Assembly: GCA_034521445.1 (NCBI GenBank)
Contig: JAXHMM010000003.1
Coordinates: 1-64,000, forward strand
Direction of reading: 5' to 3'
DNA from: Balneolaceae bacterium
Lineage (GTDB): Bacteria; Bacteroidota; Rhodothermia; Balneolales; Balneolaceae
Length of the DNA stretch: 64,000 nt
Shown piece by piece: positions 45,021 to 53,900 of this stretch (position 1 is the first letter of the stretch; each line of letters begins with the position of its first letter). Under the pieces are notes generated by a model. That model did no database searches, was not told the DNA's origin, and worked only from the letters and a program-made list of their open reading frames with translations. Both the position numbers and the translations under genes were made by a program.

Positions 45021-47711
45021 CTACTCTTCGTCGACGGGGGGCAACTGCACGGGCGTGTCGTGGGTCACGTAATCCTCTTCCATGGTGCTGATAAAGAGGG
45101 GATTGAAGATCAGCTTGTAGGTCCCACGGGGCTGGCCGCGGAACTGGGGGCGGAAGGCGTACATCACCAGGCGTCCCTCGCCGAAGCGCACGTTCAGCAT
45201 GGCGGACTCCCCGCCCAGGTACTGCTGCTCGCCCAGGGCCCAGCCGCTCATCAGCAGGTCCTCCTCGGCGTACCGCACGGGAGAATCGATGGGCGGGGGA
45301 TCGATCTGCAGGCTGTCACCCTCGTCGCTCTGGGGCCAGTCGACCGAAAAGGCACGGCTGTGCGAGAAGGAGGCGGCCACCTCAGGCTGCATGCCGAAAG
45401 CCAGCGGGTGGCTGTTGTCCACCGTGGCGCGGATCAGCGAGCCCGGAATGAAGAAGTCGAGGTTGTCGGCGCCCGCCGTTTCGTTCTCCACGGGCAGCAG
45501 GAACTGCTCGATGAGCAGGTCGCTGGCCGAGTCGAAGGAGAGCAGGGTGCCGCCTTCCATCACGTAGTCGCGCAGCGCCTGCATGCCGGAGAGTTCGATG
45601 CCCCCGGTGTATTTGGCCGGCAGGTCGTCGGGGTCCTCCCCGTGGAGGATTCCCTCGGGACTGTCGTCCGGCAGGATGATGGCATCGTACTGCGAGAGGT
45701 CGTCCCGGCGGATGTTCCGGTTGTGGAGGGTATCCACGTCAAATTCGTACTCCTTGAGCATCCAGCGGGTCCAGCCCTCGTCCATGTTGGCGTCCCATGA
45801 CTTGTAGAGTCCCACACGGGGCTTGTGCACCTCGTAGAGAGTGACGTCCGGCTCACCGGACAGGGCGTGGAAATCGAGTCCCATCTCTTCGGCCACCGCC
45901 TCCACGTCGGCTCGCGTGCGCCGCCGATCCTCGATGACGATGGAGCCTGCCTCAAAGTCGCCGCCGTCACGGCTGAAGGCCTCGCGGGTCCAGTATACTG
46001 TGTGGCCGGCCTCCAGCAGGCGGTTCATGGCGCGGGCGCTGAAGTTGGGCCGGTGGGAGAGTACGTAACCGTAGCCGGCGCTGCCGGCGATATCGCCGGG
46101 CACAGGCTGTTCCAGTTCCTGCAGTTGCGTGCCCTGGTAGGAGAAGGCTGAGTCGATGCGGTTCACCTCCACGCCCATCTGCATGGGCAGGGTCCAGCCG
46201 GCCAGGTCGTAGGGGGGATCCGGGGGACCTCCCGGGTACTGGTAGCGGGTTGGATAGTTCTGGGGCTCCAGCATATCCTTGACCATGGGCAGGTAGGCCT
46301 GCGAGGCCTCGACCACCCAGGTGCCGGCCGGGTAGGAGGAGTCGCCAGCCGAGAAAGAGGCGTCAGCCTGATGGATCTCCACGCCGTCCTGTATGAGGAC
46401 GTTCACCATGTTCATGGCCTCCCCGGAGTCCCACTGCTCCTGCGGAATCACATAGGCGTAGGGATTTCCGGCCTCGCCCTCCTCGATGGCGTCACGCCCC
46501 ATGTTGTAGATGTTCATCAAAAACTGCGTCTTGCGCTCGGCGGCCAGGTCAAGTACGGCCATGGAGCCCTGGATCATGTACTCCACAGCGTCGCGGAAGT
46601 GCGACTCGCCCCCCTGCCAGGGATCAGGATAGAAGATGTCGGTGCCGTCGGTGGGGATGCCGCTGCCCACGCGCGAGGGCATGTTCTCCGGATCGTAGTA
46701 GTCGGGCGTGGGCGAGGGATGGGCCACCTCAGTGAGAATGCCGATCATGTTGTGGTAATAGGGCGCGGTACGGCCTCCCCCGTTCCAGAACATGGTGTAG
46801 CTGTTGTCGGAGATGTAGCCCGGCATGTCCTTGACGGCGAAGCGCTGCGACATGGCCGAACCCACCATGTTGACGCCCGCGGTGACGCCCGGGTGAATGT
46901 TGGGATTTACGGGATCAGAGAAGGGGGGCAGGAAGATGCGGGTCCACCAGGGTGCGGTCTGGTGGTGGTTGTAGACCACCTGCGGGTACCACTCGTGGTA
47001 GAGTACCCGGTTCACGTTCTGGGTCTCTACCATGTTGTTCATAAACCAGTCGCGGTTATTGTCGTGTCCCACGTACTTCTGGTAGAGCCAGGGAGGTCCC
47101 GAATCCTGCCAGGGGGTGTCCAGGGTCTGGTTGTACCAGTCGCGCACGATCTCCAGTCCGTCGGGATTCATCACCGGCATAATGAGGGTGACTACCTTGT
47201 CGCGGATGCGCTGCATCTCGGGGGTCTCCTCCGTGGCCACCTTCCAGGCCAGCTCGGAAGTCATCTGCCCGTGAGCCATTTCAGTGGCGTGCATGCCCCC
47301 GTCTAGCCAGATGACGGCCTTGCCCTCCTCGGCCAGCTGTTCAGCCTGCTGCCTCGGGATGCGGGCGCGCGACATCTGCTCGCTGATGGAACGCCAGCGA
47401 TCAACCTGTTGCATGTTTTCCTCGCTGGAGATGATCAGCAGCACCATGGGTCGTCCCATGGTCGACTCGCCGATGTTGACCATCTGCACGCGGTCGCTGT
47501 TGTCGGCAAGGATCTGGTAGTATTCCATCATCTGCGGGTAGGAAGCCAGCTTGTAGTCCGCTCCGATCTGGAATCCGAAATGCTCTTCCGGTGTAGGGAT
47601 GTCCTGCGCGGCGGTGGACGCGGGGGAGCCCAGAAGCATGGCAGCGGCGAAGATCAGGGCCAGGGAGGAGGACAGAAGGCGATTTGGAAGACTGGCGGAA
47701 GAGTGGGTCAT
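45021..47711 (-). CDS. Large secreted M14-type zinc carboxypeptidase, second copy
   Basis: This 896-residue protein has a Sec signal ending TAAQDIP. The M14 domain (about 40-400) has WLDGGMHATEMAHG (H-x-x-E), LIMPVMNPDGLEIV and YPQVVYNHHQTAP in the third-ligand region. The C-terminal half again has an amidotransferase-like fold (YDAIILPDDSPEG, LRDYVMEGGTLLSFDSASD). It is a distant paralogue of the 32-35 kb gene with the same architecture. The ATG start is well placed before the signal. Probably digests extracellular peptides. Confidence 0.92.
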   Translation of the reverse strand: MTHSSASLPNRLLSSSLALIFAAAMLLGSPASTAAQDIPTPEEHFGFQIGADYKLASYPQMMEYYQILADNSDRVQMVNIGESTMGRPMVLLIISSEENMQQVDRWRSISEQMSRARIPRQQAEQLAEEGKAVIWLDGGMHATEMAHGQMTSELAWKVATEETPEMQRIRDKVVTLIMPVMNPDGLEIVRDWYNQTLDTPWQDSGPPWLYQKYVGHDNNRDWFMNNMVETQNVNRVLYHEWYPQVVYNHHQTAPWWTRIFLPPFSDPVNPNIHPGVTAGVNMVGSAMSQRFAVKDMPGYISDNSYTMFWNGGGRTAPYYHNMIGILTEVAHPSPTPDYYDPENMPSRVGSGIPTDGTDIFYPDPWQGGESHFRDAVEYMIQGSMAVLDLAAERKTQFLMNIYNMGRDAIEEGEAGNPYAYVIPQEQWDSGEAMNMVNVLIQDGVEIHQADASFSAGDSSYPAGTWVVEASQAYLPMVKDMLEPQNYPTRYQYPGGPPDPPYDLAGWTLPMQMGVEVNRIDSAFSYQGTQLQELEQPVPGDIAGSAGYGYVLSHRPNFSARAMNRLLEAGHTVYWTREAFSRDGGDFEAGSIVIEDRRRTRADVEAVAEEMGLDFHALSGEPDVTLYEVHKPRVGLYKSWDANMDEGWTRWMLKEYEFDVDTLHNRNIRRDDLSQYDAIILPDDSPEGILHGEDPDDLPAKYTGGIELSGMQALRDYVMEGGTLLSFDSASDLLIEQFLLPVENETAGADNLDFFIPGSLIRATVDNSHPLAFGMQPEVAASFSHSRAFSVDWPQSDEGDSLQIDPPPIDSPVRYAEEDLLMSGWALGEQQYLGGESAMLNVRFGEGRLVMYAFRPQFRGQPRGTYKLIFNPLFISTMEEDYVTHDTPVQLPPVDEE

Positions 47712-48093
47712 GGGTATAAAAGCTTGTTGGTCATGGTGTTGCGAGGGCGTCCGGGGGCCGGCCGCTGAGCGTAATGATATATTTTATTGATCACTAATGA
47801 CAATTTCAGCAAAAAAAGGTAAAAGCCCGTGCCCGTATATTTTTGATGTGGGAGATGTTTCGGCGGCGCCAACATTAACGCCTGGGCTTCGTAGGAGGAG
47901 GGCGCGGTCACTCTCTTTTTCCGCCGGACGCGCGCAGGAGGGGCGCAGGATAATAATTGTGCCTGCACGCCTAAATGGCTAATATATAGGTGTAAAATGA
48001 AAACCCCGGAGGGTGGCAACGACAGGGAATTTCTGGGAGGTCAGGGCACACCCGGAGCGGGTTTACACAGATTTCGAATCAGTCGGTTCAGGT
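47712..48093. other. Intergenic region between divergent genes
   Basis: No gene seen. AT-rich stretches at 47775-47830 and 47980-48000 are likely promoters for the M14 gene (minus) and the acyltransferase-like gene (plus). A GTG at 48013 would extend the latter by 27 codons but its product is not conserved-looking. Confidence 0.4.
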
Positions 48094-49215
48094 ATGGTTC
48101 ATGTCGAAGAGGTAACCACTGTTGCCGAAAAAGAGGCATTCGTACGGTTCCAGTTTGACCTCTTCGGGGGCAACCCTTATTGGGTGCCGCCCATTGTGAG
48201 CGAGGAGCTTGAAATCTTCGATCACGAAATGAATCCCATTTTCGGGCATGCCGACGCGCGCCTCTTCCTTGCCTACCGTGACGGGAAACTGGTGGGACGC
48301 ATAGCCGCTATTGTCAATTGGCTGGAGGTCCGCGAGCAGAAGAAACCCAAAATACGCTTCGGCTGGTTTGACGCGGTGGATGATCCAGAAGTGACCCGGA
48401 CGCTGCTGGACAAGGTGGCGGAAATCGGGCGCGGGCACGAGCTGGAATACATGGAGGGACCTACCGGCTTCTCCAATATGGACAAGGCGGGTCTCTTGGT
48501 GGAGGGCTTCGAGGAACTCAACACCATGATCACCTGGTACAGCCCGCCCTACTACATGGAACATTTCGAGTCCCTCGGCTTTGAAAAAGCCAACGAGTGG
48601 GTGGAGTACAAAATCCGCATCCCGGAAGAGGGTCCTTCGGAGCGGGTGCGCAAGTTTGCCCGGCTCATCATGGAGCGCAACGATCTGCACATAGTCAACT
48701 TTACCAGCAAACGTGAGATCCTTGCGCATGCCGACGAGATGTTCGACCTAATCAACAAGACCTACAGCGGGCTTGACACCTACGTGCCCATTCAGACCGA
48801 ACAGGTTGCCTATTACAAGGAAAAGTATTTCCGCTACCTCCATCCAGACTTCATCAACTGCCTGGGCGACGAACAGGGAAACCTGGTGGCCTTTGCCATC
48901 ACCATGCCTTCCTTCGCCAGGGCCCTGCAGAAGGCCGGCGGGAAAATTCTTCCTTTTGGCTGGTTTCACCTTCTCAAGGCGCGCTACTTCCCCCGGAAAG
49001 CCGACTTCTACCTGATCGGCGTGAAACCAGAGTTCCAGAACAAGGGTCTGACGGCCATCATTTTCAAAGAGATGAACGAGGTCTTCAACAAATACGGCAT
49101 CAGCGAGGTGGAGACCAACCCTGAACTGGCGGAGAACAAAGCCATACAGGCCCTCTGGAAAAATTACGACAGTACCCTCCACAAGCGCCGCCGCACCTAC
49201 CGGAAAGAGCTGTAA
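48094..49215 (+). CDS. GNAT-fold acyltransferase-like protein
   Basis: This 373-residue cytosolic protein starts at MVHVEEVTTVAEKEAF. It seems to hold two GNAT-like halves: DARLFLAYRDGKLVGRIAAIVNW (first) and DFYLIGVKPEFQNKGLTAIIFKEMNEVF (second, with the acetyl-CoA loop as P-x-F-Q-N-K-G-L). The C-terminus ALWKNYDSTLHKRRRTYRK is basic. Similar proteins of this length occur in Bacteroidota, function unproven. It ends at a strong hairpin terminator. Confidence 0.8.
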   Translation: MVHVEEVTTVAEKEAFVRFQFDLFGGNPYWVPPIVSEELEIFDHEMNPIFGHADARLFLAYRDGKLVGRIAAIVNWLEVREQKKPKIRFGWFDAVDDPEVTRTLLDKVAEIGRGHELEYMEGPTGFSNMDKAGLLVEGFEELNTMITWYSPPYYMEHFESLGFEKANEWVEYKIRIPEEGPSERVRKFARLIMERNDLHIVNFTSKREILAHADEMFDLINKTYSGLDTYVPIQTEQVAYYKEKYFRYLHPDFINCLGDEQGNLVAFAITMPSFARALQKAGGKILPFGWFHLLKARYFPRKADFYLIGVKPEFQNKGLTAIIFKEMNEVFNKYGISEVETNPELAENKAIQALWKNYDSTLHKRRRTYRKEL

Positions 49216-49217
49216 AT

Positions 49218-49256
49218 AAAAAACCCCGGCCCGCCATGTGGCGGACCGGGGCTTTG
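49218..49256. terminator. Bidirectional terminator
   Basis: CCCCGG-c-CCGCCA-tg-TGGCGG-a-CCGGGG is a 12-bp stem with one mismatch between convergent genes. The minus strand has TTTTTTATTT after it, so it is strongest for the cold-shock gene; the plus strand has only CTTT. Confidence 0.88.
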
Positions 49257-49278
49257 AATAGCCGCTTCGATAAGAAGA

Positions 49279-49494
49279 CTATTTGTAGTCCAGGCTCTTC
49301 ACGTTGATAGCGCTGAGGCCCTTGGGAGTCTCTTCGACTTCAAACTCAACTCGTTCGTCGTCTTCCAGACCCTGGTTGTAGCCCAGGTTATCTACGTTGT
49401 TCCTGTGTACGAATACATCTTTACCCCCGTCATCCGGTTTGATAAAACCGAATCCTTTCTGGGTATCGAAAAATTTAACTTTACCTTGTTTCAT
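49279..49494 (-). CDS. CspA-family cold-shock protein
   Basis: A 71-residue OB-fold RNA-binding protein: MKQGKVKFFDTQKGFGFI holds RNP1 (KGFGFI) and KDVFVHRNNV holds RNP2 (DVFVH). An ATG eight codons upstream is open, but the start at MKQGKVKFF matches the family. RNA chaperone that prevents secondary structure. It has its own terminator and an upstream region of about 200 bp that may form the long leader usual for csp genes. Confidence 0.95.
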   Translation of the reverse strand: MKQGKVKFFDTQKGFGFIKPDDGGKDVFVHRNNVDNLGYNQGLEDDERVEFEVEETPKGLSAINVKSLDYK

Positions 49495-49701
49495 TACTGT
49501 ATTGGGTATTTGGGCCACCCGGTGTAGAATTCACTCAGTGAAAGAGAGGCGAAAACGCTTCGTTACCGAAAGTATACTCAACTCCAGGTGGGGAATTAAA
49601 GATAACAGCAGTAATGTAAGTGAATTTAAGCGAAAAACCTATTTTTAGTCAAAATGGAACTCAGGGCGGAGTATGGCATCTGACGCGTCCTCCTTGGGGC
49701 A

Positions 49702-50922
49702 ATGAACTCATCAGAACCTGAGGATATGATCATTCTTGTACTTGAAGAGACCTATCCCTGGTACCGGGGAGGAGTAAGCGAGTGGGTTTCGCATTACTTG
49801 GGAGCATTCCCGGGACAGACTTTCTCGCTGCTGCAGCTCACCACCACTCCGGGTGAGGTACCGTGCCGAAAGCCGATCTACCGGTTGCCGGATCACGTGA
49901 GGGGATCCTTCCGGCTACCGGTGCCCGTCGCGCGTGGCGGTGAGCTGCCCGCGGACGATGCCTGGGCAAGCCGGGCACTTGCTTCGTTGCCAGACCGGGC
50001 CCTGCGGGGCGCCCGACTGGTGCACGTGCTCAATACCGGGTTCGCCGGGCTTCTGGGACGCGCCCTGGCTTCCGCGAAGGAACTGCCGCTGGTTCTGACC
50101 GAACACGCCCTCTACCGGAAGGAGGCGATGGCCGGTGAGCACGCCCTCGAGTGTGGTTTTGAGCTGCCGGTTGCGGAGAGAGCCCGCCGCCGCATGGCAC
50201 GCTGGTTCCGTAACTCCGCAAGGAAGATCTACCGCAGCAGTCACCGGGTGATCAGCGTCTCCCGCTGCAACATGCCGAACCAACGTGACCTCGGTGCCCG
50301 GGACCCTATCTACATTCCCAATGGAGTGGACGCCTCCTGGCTGCTTGAGCGAAAGGTGCGCTCCGGCCGGCCCACCCTGGGCTGGATCGGACGCTGCGCC
50401 GGTCTCAAGGACCCGCTGCGCTTTTTTCGGGTGATGGAACAGATGGATGATGAGTGGCGGGGACTGATGATGCTGAGTTCTGCGGGCGAGGGGGAGTTGG
50501 AAGAGCGTGTGCGCACGGAGGGGGAGGACAACGGACGTTTATGCCTGGTGTGGGACCGCCCGGCCCGTGAGCACATCGACCAGATGGACGCCCTCTGCAT
50601 TACCAGCCGCAGCGAGTCGCAGCCCCTGGTGCTATTCGAAGGACTTGCCCGCCGCGTGTTGCCTGCCGGGTGGAGAGTGGGGGACGTAGGTCCACCGTTT
50701 GCGCTTACTGTGCCGAAAGGGTCCCCGCCATGGACTTTGGCCGGGCGTATAAACAGGCTGTGGAAGGAGCAGTCATGCTGGGAAAGAGCCCTAGATTCGC
50801 GCCGCGAGCTTCTGGAAAAGGAGCACACTTGGGAAGCGGTCTTCGGTCGCTATCGAAATGTGTTGGAACCCTGGCTGGATGGCTCTTCCCCTGGACCGGA
50901 GGGTGGCGCTTTCAGCAGGTAG
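49702..50922 (+). CDS. Glycosyltransferase GT4, PelF-like
   Basis: This 406-residue transferase opens with MIILVLEETYPWYRGGVSEWV, which parallels the EGAYPYVRSGGVSTW start of PelF in the same locus, so they are paralogues. Donor-side motifs: PNGVDASWLL, GWIGRCAGLKDPL and ITSRSESQPLVLFEGLA with the E-x7-E pair typical of retaining GT4 enzymes. It is about 110 residues shorter than PelF. It is convergent with the giant lipoprotein gene: their 3' ends overlap by 73 bp on opposite strands. Confidence 0.85.
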   Translation: MNSSEPEDMIILVLEETYPWYRGGVSEWVSHYLGAFPGQTFSLLQLTTTPGEVPCRKPIYRLPDHVRGSFRLPVPVARGGELPADDAWASRALASLPDRALRGARLVHVLNTGFAGLLGRALASAKELPLVLTEHALYRKEAMAGEHALECGFELPVAERARRRMARWFRNSARKIYRSSHRVISVSRCNMPNQRDLGARDPIYIPNGVDASWLLERKVRSGRPTLGWIGRCAGLKDPLRFFRVMEQMDDEWRGLMMLSSAGEGELEERVRTEGEDNGRLCLVWDRPAREHIDQMDALCITSRSESQPLVLFEGLARRVLPAGWRVGDVGPPFALTVPKGSPPWTLAGRINRLWKEQSCWERALDSRRELLEKEHTWEAVFGRYRNVLEPWLDGSSPGPEGGAFSR

Positions 50923-53900
50923 AGCGGTTCGGGAAAGACGCGCCGGGTGACCTCCCCGTGTCCCACCAGTCGCCAGAGCGCCCGAAGTTTGCCCCGCGCG
51001 TGGTGCCAGTCTCTCATGGCACGGGTGTCCACGTGATAGCGGCCCGCCACCGGGTCGGTGCGAACCTGCGGGTTATATCCCGGCAGTGCTCCTCTGAGCT
51101 CCTCCGCACGCTTTTGCGCGTCGTCCAGGTTGCGGTAGCTCCCGAAGCGGAACCGGTAGGTCGCAGGTGTAGCGGTAGTGCTGTCGAACTTCACCAACTC
51201 GTAATGGCCGTTCCCTGCCGGTGCAAGGGTGTCTGACGAGACCAGGCTGTCAGCCAGGGCGCGCGCCTCTTTACGGGACCCGAACGGGCGGCTGCGCAGC
51301 TGCAGGCTGTCGGTGCCCGGAAGGTAATAGGGCGAGAGAGTTTCGCGCAGACCGGCGGTGGTGTGCTGCCGCAGGGCCAGGGCTTGGCCCAGCCGCATGC
51401 CTGCGGGGAGGGCGACCTGCCATCTGGCGGTGGCGTGGGCTGTATCTATCGCAGCGGATGACGGCGGTCCGGCCGATGAAAGGGTCAGTAGTGCGGTGGA
51501 TTCGGTGGCGATGCTCCCGAGTTTTACCGTAGTGGTATCGGGACGGGAAATAAAACTCTCCCCGGTTTCGGTCCAGAGTCTGTAGGTGTCCGCCGGCAGT
51601 GCATCTACCGCAAAGGAGCCGTCATAGTAGGTACGGGTCCGTCCCCGGTAACCGTTGTCCACTCCGCGGTAATGAACGGTCAGACTGTGAAGAGAGGTTG
51701 AGGCGGTGGAGTCGGTCCTCACGCGTCCCGCAAGAGTATATCGACGGGTCTTCCCCCCGGAGCGTGGTCCCCTGTCGCTGGCGATTTGCGGGGAGGCCGG
51801 GGATACGACCGACTCGGGTGAAGATACGTCCCCGCTGCGGCGCCGGGGCTGCGGATCGGGGAGATCCTGCGGCAGGGCGTAGCTGAGGGTGAACTGCAGG
51901 CTGTTGGACCGGTAGAGACGGCTGGTGGAGAAGTAGCCCTCGGCCTGCAGGCTCAGCTCGTCGGTGAGGGGCGCGCTGACCGATGCGCTGAGCGATCCGA
52001 AAAAGGGCGTACGGCTGTCCCGGTTGCCGCGAAGCTGCACCTCCGCCGCGGTTTCGCCATCCGGCAGGATGTAGCGTGCCGATAGACCTGCACCGTTGGT
52101 CATTCTGTTTGGGGGAGCGTAGTAGGGAATCCCGGAAAGGCGAATCCGGCTGGCGCCTGCCACGGACGTGTAGCCAACCGGCGAGAGACTGAGGGGGCCG
52201 AACCGGCTCGGAAATACGTAGGCGGTGAGTCCCAGTTCCATGCTGAAATTGCGGTCGGTAAAGTAGCGCGGTCGCGCGTTCAGTCCCATGCGCAGGTCCC
52301 CTCCCAGCCAGCTGCGCTCGTAGTAGAGCTCTGCCTCCAATTCTGAGATGCCCAGCTCCACGGATTCGGGCGTGTAGACGGGCCGGAACCGGAGGCGCGC
52401 GGAAGCGTGGCTCTCTTCGGTGGACCGGGTGAGGCCGGCGCGAAGTACGGGAAAAAAGTGGCCGGACCGGACTCGGAATCCAGCGCCGGCGTGCAGCTCC
52501 ATGCCCTGCTCTGGAAAGGCGCGGGTGAACCGGTAGTCCAGCCGGAAGAGGCGGCTGCGCAGGATTTCCTGGCTGTTTTCGGAGCGAAGATAAAACTCCG
52601 ACAGGTTCAGGCTGTGCCGGTTGCGGGAGCCCCGGCGCAGGGTGGCGCCCAGGCCCATCTGGGCCAGGCGATGACCGAAATTGTCACTTTGCCAGGCTCC
52701 CAGACTGTATACGGACAGCTGCCTTCGGGAGGCATAATCACCGCGGAGGGCTGTGTGGAGGCTGTCGCTGAAAAAGGATGGATAAGAGCGATACAGGGAG
52801 AGACGTTGTTCATAGGGCAGGTAGGCGATCTCCCGGCGGAGCGTCCCGGAGAGGGTGTTCTCGCGTCCGGGCGCCAGAAAAGGTTCCAGTATGGACCAGG
52901 CTTCCTGCCGGTCGCCCCCGTAAAAGAGGGTGAGTCCCACGTAGGCCCTCAGGCTGTCGTCCTGCGGATACTGGCGAAGCGCCTGTAGGCCGGTCCGGCG
53001 GAATCGACCCGTCTGGCCGCTATTTTCCTGCCAGTAGAGCACTGTACGCCAGTCTATCCCGAAGGAGCGGTCTGCCCACGAGAGGGCCTCGCGGTAATCC
53101 TCCCGCTGTCCTGCATAAAGGTGGGCAAGTTCGTCGGCCCAGGGTCGCACCTGCCCGTAGGCGTGGGAGGGAAGGCGGTCGGCCACGGCGAGTATGGAAT
53201 CGGGAGATTCGTACCAGAAGGTGTGCTGCATCAGGTGTGCATAGAGGGTGTCGGAGCGGGGGTGCTTGCGGATCATGCTTCGTGTGGCCTCTCTGCCGTC
53301 AGACCAGGTGGAATCGACAGTCAGGATGCGGGCCGCACGGCGTAGAGCGGGCATGCTATCAGGATGTGCGCGCCAGGCGCGCCGAACCCACCGGTTGCGT
53401 ACGGCGGGACCGGGCCAGCCGGTGCGCGCAAGGAGCCGGCGCTGCATCTGCAGCGTGCGCTCACCGGGACTACGCTCCCAGCGCTGCTCGAGCAGGTCCC
53501 AGGCCTCTGAGGTACGGCCGTTCCAGCCGTAGAAGGTCAGTAGCCGCTCGACGGTCATGGGACGTGGATCCTCCCTCCAGAACACCTCGCGTTTCAGAAG
53601 GGGAATTAGCTCCCCGCTCCGTCCTGTACCGGCAGCGACTTGGACCAGCCGGTCCAGCAGGGCCGTAGAATCGGTCCGCTGGGAATCGGGCAGCGACTGG
53701 TAGTGTCCCCGAAGGCTGTCGAGAGAGGCCGCCGTATAGGTGAGGCCGGGGGAGAGGCGTTGCCTTCGAACCCGCTCGAAGCGATTGTAGCGGGCCTCGA
53801 GGGCCCCGGCGGCTAGGGCTTCGCGGTCATTTGCGCCCTTCGGGAAGGGCAGGAACAGGCTGTCGCGCCGGCTGCTGAATTGGTGAAGATGTCCGCTCCA

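Noticed and set aside
44883-45800. Open frame of 305 codons on the plus strand over the M14 gene and its terminator
   Set aside because: It runs across the terminator hairpin and lies antisense to the M14 peptidase; its product shows no domain.
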